DNA of 64,000 nt, taken from assembly GCF_002368415.1 (NCBI RefSeq), contig NZ_AP018290.1, forward strand, positions 3,237,614 to 3,301,613, written 5' to 3'. The stretch is from Calothrix sp. NIES-4105. GTDB lineage: Bacteria; Cyanobacteriota; Cyanobacteriia; Cyanobacteriales; Nostocaceae. Under the pieces are notes generated by a model. It saw only the letters and a list, made by a program, of their open reading frames with translations. It was not told the DNA's origin and did no database searches. Position 1 is the stretch's first letter; the number at the start of each line of letters is the position of its first letter. Below are positions 16,066 to 24,515 of the stretch, one piece after another. Both the position numbers and the translations under genes were made by a program.

Positions 16066-17874
16066 TCATCGATTATTGCTACCTGGTGATTGAGTAGGAG
16101 CAATATTTTCAGGTTGAGTAGTATCCGGTGTCGGATAAGGAAAACTACCAGGTGTTTTTTGGTCGAAAATGTTTCCTACTGGTTTTGTTGATTCAATAGT
16201 TGGTGTTGGTGCTGGAAAAACGTCTGTAACGCTTGGAGAAGGAATTGGAGTTGGTTCGGTAAGTGTTGGTGTTGGTGTTGGTATTACGGGGGATTGTGTT
16301 GGTGTGGGAACTACAGATTTTTCTAATCCAACTGTCAAGTTATACTCACTTTCTGTTATTCCTGGCGCCGGGGTTAATTGAATAGTGTATCTACCTGTGA
16401 ATGGAAGCGTACCTCGATACGATGCGACATTTCTCGCTATCCCATCAACAGCTTCGCCGTTTGGCGCCAATACCGTTAACAGTATTTCACCTTGTTGAGC
16501 TAATGATGCGGTTAAAAGCTGTGTTTCTTCACCTTGAAATGTGTAGAGAACAGTTTGATTGGCGGCTAATTTACCTTGAGCAACAGCTACTCCTGAAGCA
16601 TCAAACCTCAACCGTTTACTAAATACAGCAGGTTCATTATTTGTTAGCGTTGGTGTTGGAGTTGCCGTTGTAGCTGCGGTAATTACAGGAGAAGGAAAAC
16701 TTTGCGGTGATGTTTCTACTGTTTCTTGTGGTTTATTTGGCTGGTTACGGATTGAACTAACTAATGCCCATGAACCAAATCCAGCTAGTACAACAACTGC
16801 AGCACCAATAGCTCCTACTGCTAAAGGATTGTCTAATACTGTATTGCTGTTTACGGACGGTATAACTGGGTCGGGTCGGTTAGACGCGCGTCCACCAACA
16901 TTTAAATTTGGATTTGGATTTAGATTTGGTTGAGAGATTGGTTGAGAGATTGGTTGTACGGGGTCTGGGCGCCGACCAACAGCAATTGTTTGCACGTTCG
17001 ATAAATTATTGTTTACATCTGGCTGTGTCAAACCATTTATAGAATCTAATGCCTGCTCAACCAAGCGTGCGCTTTGATAGCGTTCCCCTGGAATATAATG
17101 AAGCATTCGATTTAAAACTTGAGAGAAACGGGGATTAACTTTCGCGAAACGCTGCCAATTCCATAATGTCAGGTTTTCATCATATAGTTCTGCTGGTTCT
17201 TTGCCTGTTAATAAAACGATTGCAGTTACAGCTAAAGCATATAAATCGCTGTTAGGATACGCGCGTCCTGTTTGCATCTGTTCTCCAGGCGCATAACCTA
17301 ACTTACCAACCGATGTAGCATTGAGAGTGCCATTCGGTGATTGTAATTTAGTCGCTAGTTCTTTAACAACACCAAAATCTATTAGTACTGGTTTATTATC
17401 TGTTTGACGTTGAATAATATTTTCTGGTGAAATATCGCGATGAATAATCCCACGACTGTGTAAATGTTCAAGTACAGGTAATAAAGACCGTATAATGTAA
17501 AGCACTTCTTCTTCTGTAAAAGTACGCCCTATAGCTTTGCGGTCTTCTAATAATTCGCGATACGTCTTACCTGCAACATAATCTTGTACTAGAAACAACC
17601 GATGATCTTGCTCGAAGCGTTCACGAAATTGGGGTATTTGGGGATGTTGAATTTGATATAGAATTTCGGCTTCGCGCTGAAAAAGTTCTTGTGCTTTTTC
17701 CCAGGCAGAAGTTGTTCCCGTTGCATTGGGAATTAATTCTTTAATTGCACAAGGTTCATTAAAACGTCGCTGGTCTTCAGCCAGATAGGTTCTACCAAAC
17801 CCACCCTGACCCAAAATATTGATTATGCGATAGCGATTTTGTAGAATAGTGTCAACTGGAATGGGTGGTTGCAT
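16066..17874 (-). CDS. Transmembrane Ser/Thr protein kinase with extracytoplasmic PPC-like domain
   Basis: A 602-aa receptor-like kinase. The kinase domain spans residues about 14-275: Gly loop GQGGFGRTY, Lys in CAIKEL, HRDISPENI catalytic loop and DFG in LIDFGVVKE; all key residues are kept. A linker rich in Pro, Asn and Gln follows, then one membrane segment near residues 353-372 (AVGAIGAAVVVLAGFGSWAL). The outside part has a beta domain (about 425-525) with YTFQGEE, VLAPNGE and LPFTGRYTIQL steps resembling bacterial pre-peptidase C-terminal domains, and a Pro/Thr-rich tail. The ligand is unknown. It sits 45 bases upstream of bioD on the same strand and may share its transcript. Confidence 0.92.
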   Translation of the reverse strand: MQPPIPVDTILQNRYRIINILGQGGFGRTYLAEDQRRFNEPCAIKELIPNATGTTSAWEKAQELFQREAEILYQIQHPQIPQFRERFEQDHRLFLVQDYVAGKTYRELLEDRKAIGRTFTEEEVLYIIRSLLPVLEHLHSRGIIHRDISPENIIQRQTDNKPVLIDFGVVKELATKLQSPNGTLNATSVGKLGYAPGEQMQTGRAYPNSDLYALAVTAIVLLTGKEPAELYDENLTLWNWQRFAKVNPRFSQVLNRMLHYIPGERYQSARLVEQALDSINGLTQPDVNNNLSNVQTIAVGRRPDPVQPISQPISQPNLNPNPNLNVGGRASNRPDPVIPSVNSNTVLDNPLAVGAIGAAVVVLAGFGSWALVSSIRNQPNKPQETVETSPQSFPSPVITAATTATPTPTLTNNEPAVFSKRLRFDASGVAVAQGKLAANQTVLYTFQGEETQLLTASLAQQGEILLTVLAPNGEAVDGIARNVASYRGTLPFTGRYTIQLTPAPGITESEYNLTVGLEKSVVPTPTQSPVIPTPTPTLTEPTPIPSPSVTDVFPAPTPTIESTKPVGNIFDQKTPGSFPYPTPDTTQPENIAPTQSPGSNNR

Positions 17875-18697
17875 GGTGATGTTAGTTTAATGAACGTCGC
17901 TTTTACTCTATAAAGGGTAAGCTATGCAGGTAGACTTACACACAAGATGGTAAGTGCCGTTAATTGGATGCGTGCGGTTACTAATAAAGGTAATATTAAC
18001 GGGTATAGCCAGAGAATGGCTTGCATAACTGTGTTTTTTATAATTTTGACACTTATCATTACAGTACTTCAGCAGTAAAATACGATTTTCCGCGCATCTT
18101 AGATATATTGTTAGATTTGTAACTTGAAATCAAGCCTTTGTAAGGTGGGCAGTGCCCACCCTACTTAATACAAACTACGTAATACAAACCTATAGTAGTA
18201 AAAACTAAAAGTAGTTTAGATTACAAGTAAAAATAAGCATTATATTTTATACGAGGAGTTACACATGTGTAAACAATTTTGTGCAAATAGCATAGAATAT
18301 TGTACTGCCCTTTATTCGCACTGTTAGTAAGTGCATTTTGTCATTGCCGAAATAAAAACTTTATTACTTGAACCTGTACAGCATTAATTTGTGAGCGATT
18401 TGTTTTCTCGGTTATAACTGAGAAGGGTAGAGTCGCATTGCGTTGACTCAACCAAAAAGCCTATTAACTGTTGAGTTTTTAGATCTCAACCAAAAAATCC
18501 CAAAAATCCGTCTCATATCAAGACTTCATGTCTGTTAAGCTGTCAAAAAGGTATCGCTATTTTAGGACTGAAAAACTTAATAGTTATGTTTTGCGGAGTC
18601 ATACGTGAAAGTTTTCATTAAAACTTCAGACAACTGACTATTTATTTTTCAGCGACTTCCGCGTAGAAAAAGCCAAATCTCTGATGATAAGATTGCC
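17875..18697. other. Long non-coding leader region between kinase and prs
   Basis: No coding frame is supported. It contains the GGTGGGCAGTGCCCACC palindrome (18140-18164), two small hairpins on the prs side (CTCGGTTATAACTGAG at 18407-18422; GAGTCG/TGACTC nearby) and two direct repeats of CTCAACCAAAAA (18446 and 18484). The upstream distance to prs suggests a long leader or a distant promoter. Confidence 0.4.
18140..18164. repeat. GGTGGGCAGTGCCCACC palindrome, copy 1
   Basis: A dispersed palindrome flanked by TA(A/G)G and CTTA-like bases. Further copies are at 22684, 48572 and 48835. Confidence 0.8.
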
Positions 18698-19741
18698 ATG
18701 AATGCACATCGAGGAACTGCTGTGCTTAGTTCTGCAACTTTAAAAGTGCAGCCAGCGCCAACGGGACTAACTGAAAGTAATCGCCTGCGGCTATTCTCTG
18801 GCTCTGCCAATTTACAACTTTCCCAAGAAGTTGCCCGCTATCTTGGGATAGATTTAGGACCAATGATTCGCAAACGATTTGCGGATGGAGAACTATATGT
18901 CCAGATACAGGAATCTATTCGGGGCTGTGATGTTTACCTCATACAGCCCTGTTGCAATCCTGTCAACGACAATTTGATGGAACTCCTAATCATGATTGAT
19001 GCTTGTCGTCGTGCTTCCGCGCGGCAAGTTACAGCAGTAATGCCGTACTATGGGTATGCGCGCGCCGACCGAAAAACAGCGGGACGCGAATCAATCACAG
19101 CCAAATTGATTGCAAACCTAATTACGGAAGCTGGCGCCAATCGGGTTTTGGCGATGGACTTGCACTCTGCTCAAATTCAGGGTTACTTCGACATACCTCT
19201 AGACCATGTATACGGCTCGCCAGTTCTCTTAGATTATTTGGCAAGCAAAAAACTTGAGGATTTAGTTGTAGTCTCTCCTGACACAGGCGGTGTAGCAAGA
19301 GCGCGCGCATTTGCGAAAAAGCTCAATGATGCTCCATTAGCAATCATTGACAAGCGTCGTCAAGCGCACAACGTCGCAGAAGTATTAAATGTAATCGGTG
19401 ATGTCAAAGGCAAAACTGCTGTACTAGTCGATGACATGATAGACACCGGCGGCACCATCACCGAAGGCGCCAAGCTATTACGCCAAGAAGGAGCTAGACA
19501 GGTTTACGCTTGTGCAACCCATGCAGTGTTCTCACCACCAGCAATCGAGCGTTTATCGAGCGGATTATTTGAAGAAGTAATCGTCACCAATACAATTCCG
19601 ATGTTATTAAATGGCGAAACTTCTATGGAATCGCTTCGTAAACGCTTCCCACAACTCGTAGTTCTGTCAGTGGCAAATCTACTCGGAGAAACGATTTGGC
19701 GCATACACGAAGATAGCTCTGTAAGTAGTATGTTCCGATAA
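18698..19741 (+). CDS. prs: Ribose-phosphate pyrophosphokinase
   Basis: Makes 5-phosphoribosyl-1-pyrophosphate from ribose 5-phosphate and ATP for purine, pyrimidine, histidine, tryptophan and NAD synthesis. Seen: LRLFSGSANLQLS start of the catalytic fold, FADGELYVQIQESIRG, YYGYARADRK ATP loop, DLHSAQIQGYFDIP metal site and the PRPP-binding loop VLVDDMIDTGGT. The N-terminal extension of about 30 residues (MNAHRGTAVLSSATL...) is the usual cyanobacterial form and supports the ATG at 18698. The C-terminal MLLNGETSMESLRKRFPQL segment replaces the shorter loop of most homologues and may be a local insertion. A hairpin follows at once. Confidence 0.97.
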   Translation: MNAHRGTAVLSSATLKVQPAPTGLTESNRLRLFSGSANLQLSQEVARYLGIDLGPMIRKRFADGELYVQIQESIRGCDVYLIQPCCNPVNDNLMELLIMIDACRRASARQVTAVMPYYGYARADRKTAGRESITAKLIANLITEAGANRVLAMDLHSAQIQGYFDIPLDHVYGSPVLLDYLASKKLEDLVVVSPDTGGVARARAFAKKLNDAPLAIIDKRRQAHNVAEVLNVIGDVKGKTAVLVDDMIDTGGTITEGAKLLRQEGARQVYACATHAVFSPPAIERLSSGLFEEVIVTNTIPMLLNGETSMESLRKRFPQLVVLSVANLLGETIWRIHEDSSVSSMFR

Positions 19742-19742
19742 C

Positions 19743-19772
19743 TCTCTTTTTGTATGTGAGCTAGCTTACAAA
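19743..19772 (+). terminator. Hairpin after prs
   Basis: CTTTTTGTA and TACAAAAAG form a 9-bp stem directly after the stop codon, with an inner AGCT palindrome. The T-tract is in the left arm, so it may act as a bidirectional structure. Confidence 0.45.
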
Positions 19773-19978
19773 AAGAACCGAACTCTGAACGTAGAAGGAA
19801 AGAAGGGCAAGGAAAACCTCACCTTCGTGTAAAAACTACATGAAACGAGTCAATAACCTTGTTTCTCTTTCCCTTCCCTAATTATCAAGGCAAAACTGTA
19901 TATAATTTATTTATAATTTACATTTGTTTACGTTTCTTTAAATTCAAATTTTCAAAACCTTTCTTAATATTATTTAAC

Positions 19979-20224
19979 TTAATCTGGGTTACAACGGTGC
20001 CAGAGACGTAAACACCATTGGTAAACTTCATCAATCTCTTCGTGCTTCACAGTACCGAAAAGTGTACCTAAACGGTAGCCTAAATTTGTCCACGTCATTT
20101 TTTGCAGTGTATCCAAAGTATACATCTCACCATTGGCGCCGTGATGCCAACCAGCAAAAAACCTCGCGCGACGATAATGTTCAAGTCCGTACTGATCACC
20201 AAATTGAAACGTTATAGCAGTCAT
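19979..20224 (-). CDS. Conserved cyanobacterial-type hypothetical protein
   Basis: An 81-residue protein (ATG at 20224; two residues longer if the ATG at 20230 is used). It is rich in aromatic residues: FQFGDQYGLEHYRRARFFAGWHHGANGEMYTL, which I quote in parts as QYGLEHYRRARFFAGWHHG, then TWTNLGYRLGTLFG and EEIDEVYQWCLRLWHR. The pattern is that of a small folded cytoplasmic protein. No known catalytic motif is seen and I do not recognise a functional name. It stands alone, downstream on the minus strand of a decayed antitoxin gene. Confidence 0.7.
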   Translation of the reverse strand: MTAITFQFGDQYGLEHYRRARFFAGWHHGANGEMYTLDTLQKMTWTNLGYRLGTLFGTVKHEEIDEVYQWCLRLWHRCNPD

Positions 20225-20504
20225 ATCCACGCATCAAAAACTACGCACCCCCAGAATATTGATATTGAAGTCTCATGAAAAGCCAAAATTATACAATTTG
20301 TGGAATAGGCATCTTTGCCCGTTCCAAACTTATTCGTAGGTTGGGTGCAACCCAACATTTTCCAAAACTTCACAAGTTTAATTAATCTAGGGTCAAGTTC
20401 TTCGTTCTCTTCTAATTCCATGTGAGTTTCTAGATAGACCGCAGCATAGCTTGGGTCTTTGAGACGGGAAATTAAAAAATCTTGATAAGTAAGCTTTTAG
20501 GCAT
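20221..20504 (-). pseudogene. Decayed HigA-type addiction-module antidote
   Basis: From the ATG at 20504 the product starts MPKSL and then, after loss of one base, continues in another frame as YQDFLISRLKDPSYAAVYL and ETHMELEENEELDPRLIKLV. This is the N-terminal region of the HigA-like antidote family (usual pattern: xDFLxxxLKDPxYAAxYLxxxLE). The protein is broken by a -1 frameshift near codon 6. After about residue 50 the homology stops at a TAGGTTGGGTGCAACCCAAC repeat (20333-20362), and the helix-turn-helix part is missing. No HigB toxin gene is present next to it. Confidence 0.75.
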
Positions 20505-20515
20505 ATCTTTAACTC

Positions 20516-20590
20516 TCTTCTCTGCGCGCTCTGTGTCTCTGTGGTAAAAATAATTACTTGACTGCACAGGCGAGACGCCTATGCCACAAA
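20516..20590. repeat. CTCTGTGTCTCTGTGG repeat plus CACAGGCG element
   Basis: An inverted copy of the CACAGAGACACAGAG family is followed by CTGCACAGGCGAGACGCC and GCCACAA. The same two families appear side by side at 36283-36360, 43500-43576 and 15264-15330, so they travel together. Confidence 0.7.
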
Positions 20591-20805
20591 TACATTATAT
20601 TACGTGTGTTACAAATGGGTAATAACCCGCTACTTCACGAGAATTTCAAAAAGAGTATTGTCAAAGCAAACAATGGTGAAGTATTAAGGTTAGAATATTA
20701 TTGTTAAGGCTTCTTTACAGAGTTACCCAAAAAATCCGTATTCTGTTATTACAGCCGTGTAAACAATATCTGAAAACCCCCATCAAATTAATTGGAACGC
20801 GCACT

Positions 20806-22599
20806 ATGACGCTCCCTATCCGTAACGTCGCTATTATCGCCCACGTAGACCACGGCAAAACCACCTTGGTTGATGCACTTCTGAGACAGTCCGGCATTTT
20901 CCGCGAAGGCGAAGACGTTCCGGACTGCGTTATGGACTCTAATGACCTAGAGCGCGAGCGTGGAATTACAATTCTCTCTAAAAATACAGCCGTTAAATAT
21001 AAAGAGACGCTAATTAATATTGTTGACACTCCCGGACACGCTGACTTCGGTGGTGAAGTTGAGCGCGTACTAGGTATGGTTGATGGTTGTATCTTAATTG
21101 TGGATGCAAACGAAGGACCAATGCCTCAAACTCGCTTCGTGTTAAAGAAAGCACTCGAAAAGGGTTTACGTCCTATTGTTGTTGTTAACAAGATTGACCG
21201 TCCTCAAGCTGAACCTCATAGTGCTATTGATAAAGTTCTTGATTTATTCTTAGAACTCGGCGCCGATGATGACCAGTGTGATTTTCCATACCTGTTTGCA
21301 TCAGGTTTAACTGGATTCGCTAAAGACAAATTAGAAGATGAATCCAAGGACATGGCGCCATTATTTAATGCTATATTGCGCCACGTTCCACCACCAGTAG
21401 GTGACGTTAATAAGCCTTTGCAGTTGCAAGTTACAACCCTTGATTACTCTGAGTACTTAGGACGTATCGTAATTGGCCGTATCCACAACGGTACAATCCG
21501 CATGGGACAACAAGCAGCATTAATCAACGATAAAGGCGCCATCATCAAAGGTAAAATTACCAAGTTAATGGGCTTTGAAGGTTTACGTCGTGTAGATTTG
21601 GAAGAAGCTTCTGCTGGTTACATTGTGGCGGTTGCAGGTTTTGCTGATGCGAATATTGGTGAAACAATTACCGACCCCAACGACCCACAAGCGTTACCAC
21701 TAATTAAAGTAGACGAACCTACTTTACAAATGACCTTCTGGGTAAACGACTCACCATTTGCAGGTCAAGAAGGTAAGTTAGTAACATCGCGTCAAGTTAG
21801 AGACAGACTGATGCGCGAACTTGAAACAAACGTAGCTTTGCGCGTTGAAGAAACAGACTCACCCGACAAATTCCTCGTTTCTGGACGTGGAGAATTGCAC
21901 TTGGGTATCTTAATCGAAACAATGCGTCGCGAAGGTTACGAATTCCAAGTTTCTCAGCCACAAGTAATTTACCGCGAAGTTAACGGTCAACCTTGCGAAC
22001 CATACGAACTTTTAGTATTAGACGTTCCGCAAGAATCTGTTGGTAGCTGTATTGAACGTTTGGGACAACGCAAAGGCGAAATGCAGGATATGCAACCTGG
22101 TAACGGTGGACGTACCCAGCTTGAGTTTGTTATTCCCGCGCGCGGTTTAATTGGTTTCCGTGGTGAGTTCATGCGGATGACCCGTGGTGAAGGTATCATG
22201 AACCACAGTTTCTTAGATTACCGTGGCTTGAGTGGTGACATCGAAGCACGCAACAAAGGTGTACTTATCTCCTTTGAAGAAGGTGTATCAACCTTCTACG
22301 CAATGAAGAACGCTGAAGATAGAGGCACATTCTTCATTACTCCTGGCATCAAAGTTTACAAAGGTATGATTGTTGGGGAACACAACCGTCCTCAAGATTT
22401 GGAACTCAACGTTTGTAAAACCAAGCAGCTAACTAACCACCGTGCGTCAGGTGGTGATGAACTAGTGCAGTTACAGGCGCCTGTTGAAATGAGTTTAGAG
22501 CGCGCGCTCGAATACATCGGCCCAGACGAACTGGTGGAAGTAACTCCTCAATCAATTCGTTTACGCAAAATGGCAAAGAAGCTCGCAGGTAGAAGGTAG
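20806..22599 (+). CDS. typA: Translational GTPase TypA/BipA
   Basis: Ribosome-binding GTPase of the EF-G type used in ribosome assembly and stress adaptation. G motifs: [10 protein letters not shown] (G1), RGITI (G2), [16 protein letters not shown] (G3), NKIDRPQA (G4) and a G5 SGLTG-like loop. Domains III and V and the BipA-specific C-terminal domain ([19 protein letters not shown]) are present. Length is 597 aa from the ATG at 20806, which matches the family N-terminus [16 protein letters not shown]. The frame stays open to a TTG at 20701, but those 35 codons do not look like typA. It is monocistronic. Confidence 0.97.
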   Translation: MTLPIRNVAIIAHVDHGKTTLVDALLRQSGIFREGEDVPDCVMDSNDLERERGITILSKNTAVKYKETLINIVDTPGHADFGGEVERVLGMVDGCILIVDANEGPMPQTRFVLKKALEKGLRPIVVVNKIDRPQAEPHSAIDKVLDLFLELGADDDQCDFPYLFASGLTGFAKDKLEDESKDMAPLFNAILRHVPPPVGDVNKPLQLQVTTLDYSEYLGRIVIGRIHNGTIRMGQQAALINDKGAIIKGKITKLMGFEGLRRVDLEEASAGYIVAVAGFADANIGETITDPNDPQALPLIKVDEPTLQMTFWVNDSPFAGQEGKLVTSRQVRDRLMRELETNVALRVEETDSPDKFLVSGRGELHLGILIETMRREGYEFQVSQPQVIYREVNGQPCEPYELLVLDVPQESVGSCIERLGQRKGEMQDMQPGNGGRTQLEFVIPARGLIGFRGEFMRMTRGEGIMNHSFLDYRGLSGDIEARNKGVLISFEEGVSTFYAMKNAEDRGTFFITPGIKVYKGMIVGEHNRPQDLELNVCKTKQLTNHRASGGDELVQLQAPVEMSLERALEYIGPDELVEVTPQSIRLRKMAKKLAGRR

Positions 22600-22618
22600 A
22601 GAGTTAGGAGGAACGGAG

Positions 22619-22782
22619 GGGCGGGTTAACCAAAATTTCCCGTTATATACCAGGATACAGATAAACCCGCCCGTACTCAGATAGTAGGGTGGGCAGTGCC
22701 CACCGTACACCATATCATTTTTCCAAATAATTGATTCAATATCGTAATATTTAGAGTAGAGACGTTATTTATAACGTCTCTA
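22619..22782. repeat. Three dispersed palindromes downstream of typA
   Basis: A long-loop hairpin (GGGCGGGTT at 22619 with AACCCGCCC ending at 22672) may end typA transcription. It is followed by the GGTGGGCAGTGCCCACC palindrome (22684-22708) and by the GTAGAGACG palindrome with core TTATTTATAA (22756-22782). Confidence 0.7.
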
Positions 22783-22823
22783 TTTTGTTTCTATTTTATT
22801 TTTTAAGTAAAAAGGTTATAAAT

Positions 22824-23630
22824 ATGACCAAAGTTTTAGAAGATGTTATAAATCAAGTCTTTGCAGATGCCGAGAATAAAATATCGCGCGGAATTCAAGA
22901 AATTGACCAATTTTTTCAGTCAGAGAGAAGCAAAATAACGGATAAGCAAGCAGAAGAATTTGTCACTAAGTATCAACAATTATACTCCGAAGTTAAACAG
23001 GCGCCTTTACTGAGTTTAAAACTGAAAGCGTACCAAGAATTCAACTCATATTTAAGTCAAATAAAGACTCAGTATCATGATGCACTACAAAAGCCAGTGA
23101 TTAGAGTTATGGATGAGATTGATTCACATATTCAAGCTTTAAATCATTTAATTAAAGCTGAATCATTAATATTAACAGCATTTTCCAGTTATTATCTAAG
23201 CCATCATCTTGAACTTGACGAATATAAAAAGTTTCATGAAGGGTTGGAATATTTACAAAAATTTGTAGATACATATGGCTGCTATTTAGCGGATAGCTTC
23301 TTAAAAAATCATCTGATAGAAGGGATAGAGAGCATTATTGCAAGTAATATTTTTGATAGTATAAGTGAATATAATTTAGCCGATGAAACCGCAAAAGAAG
23401 TAGTAAAAAATTATATTCAATTAATTAAGAATTATGCCAAGGATGTTTTGTTAAGTATTTACAGATTAAAGCCTCGTACATTTCCTAAGAGATTTGCTAA
23501 TCTTGATGAACTTTTAGCGTATTGGGATATATTGTATACTTCTGAGGAGATGGACGAATCATTTGAGAAACTATCAAAAGGACTTGATGAAGAACGTCGT
23601 AGACAGGGTGCGCGAACTTTATTCTCATGA
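22824..23630 (+). CDS. Large helical partner of a PIN-domain protein
   Basis: A 268-aa protein that is almost entirely alpha-helical, with a coiled-coil-like N-terminus (residues 1-90) and a C-terminal tail SEEMDESFEKLSKGLDEERRRQ. I do not recognise the family. The stop codon overlaps the ATG of the next gene by four bases (ATGA), showing translational coupling. Position and overlap are those of an antitoxin before a PIN toxin, but the size is about three times that of usual VapB antitoxins. The start ATG at 22824 is preferred over an upstream in-frame codon at 22785, which lies in AT-rich leader. Confidence 0.7.
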   Translation: MTKVLEDVINQVFADAENKISRGIQEIDQFFQSERSKITDKQAEEFVTKYQQLYSEVKQAPLLSLKLKAYQEFNSYLSQIKTQYHDALQKPVIRVMDEIDSHIQALNHLIKAESLILTAFSSYYLSHHLELDEYKKFHEGLEYLQKFVDTYGCYLADSFLKNHLIEGIESIIASNIFDSISEYNLADETAKEVVKNYIQLIKNYAKDVLLSIYRLKPRTFPKRFANLDELLAYWDILYTSEEMDESFEKLSKGLDEERRRQGARTLFS

Positions 23631-24103
23631 GTAATGAAATCATTTTACTTGATTCCGGCCCGTTAGGCGCCATAACCAATTTAAATAGCAAAAAGCCAAA
23701 TATTATTAAATGTCAGGCTTGGTTTTACTCTATGTTGGAACATTACATAGTCTTAATTCCAGTAATAAATGACTATGAAGTTCGACGAGAGTTGATTCAT
23801 CAAAAGCTAGATATTAGTTTAAACCGTCTTAATAATTTACCAAATTTGGATAACGTTGGTTATTTGCCAATCACCACAAAAATTATGCTTAAAGCTGCAC
23901 AATTGTGGGGTTGGGCACGTAGTACAGGACAATCCACTGCACAGTCAGCAGCACTTGATGGAGATGTTATTTTAGCTGCAACTGCAATTATTGCAGCACA
24001 AGAGCTTGAAACACGAGTGATTATTGCAACAACAAATGTTAAGGATTTACAGCGATACCATACAGATACGTACCATTGGGATGATCTTTCCTGGTTTACT
24101 TAG
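23627..24103 (+). CDS. PIN-domain ribonuclease-like protein (VapC type)
   Basis: A 158-aa PIN-fold protein, likely a metal-dependent RNase. Seen: LLDSGPLG with the first Asp, a Glu in NDYEVRRELI, an Asp in LDGDVILAATAI and the final IIATTNVKDLQRY block; together they supply the usual acidic cluster. It overlaps the preceding helical gene by four bases, so the two form one translational unit. A toxin-antitoxin role is inferred from the layout only; the partner is not a known antitoxin. The protein ends with HTDTYHWDDLSWFT, a common type of PIN C-terminus. Confidence 0.82.
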   Translation: MSNEIILLDSGPLGAITNLNSKKPNIIKCQAWFYSMLEHYIVLIPVINDYEVRRELIHQKLDISLNRLNNLPNLDNVGYLPITTKIMLKAAQLWGWARSTGQSTAQSAALDGDVILAATAIIAAQELETRVIIATTNVKDLQRYHTDTYHWDDLSWFT

Positions 24104-24148
24104 ACAACCAGTCCACTGATATCATGTTCGATTAATAACCCCCGGATA

Positions 24149-24176
24149 GTAGAGACGTTACATGTAACGTCTCTAC
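24149..24176. repeat. GTAGAGACG palindrome, copy 4
   Basis: Perfect 28-bp palindrome with core TTACATGTAA, 45 bases after the PIN gene. The following stretch to 24515 is AT-rich and shows no gene; it should hold the promoter of the double kinase. Confidence 0.85.
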
Positions 24177-24515
24177 AAGGTTTTATTACGGTTATGCTGC
24201 CTGAAATAATATATATTGACTAAAACGTCAATAAGTAAGTACATTGTATAAAATGCTTATTTTAGGTTAAACGTTTTTAGTCGGCGCCCTTCAGATTCGA
24301 TTTGGATATTCATGGCTCTTAAGCACATTAGTGCAAAATCAAATTATCTTTCAACAGAAATTAATCGATGTATTCCATTTTTAGGTAAAATGCCATAAAA
24401 TTACTTGGTTTTAAGAGTAAAAACTGTAAATATACTAGAATTTATACAAATAACCGTGCGATAAGTTTAGCCAAACCTTAAATAACTTGATAAATGGTAA
24501 CTTTTATTAAAATAT

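Noticed and set aside
20715-21029. Minus-strand open frame over the start of typA
   Set aside because: It is antisense to conserved GTPase motifs and has no own features.
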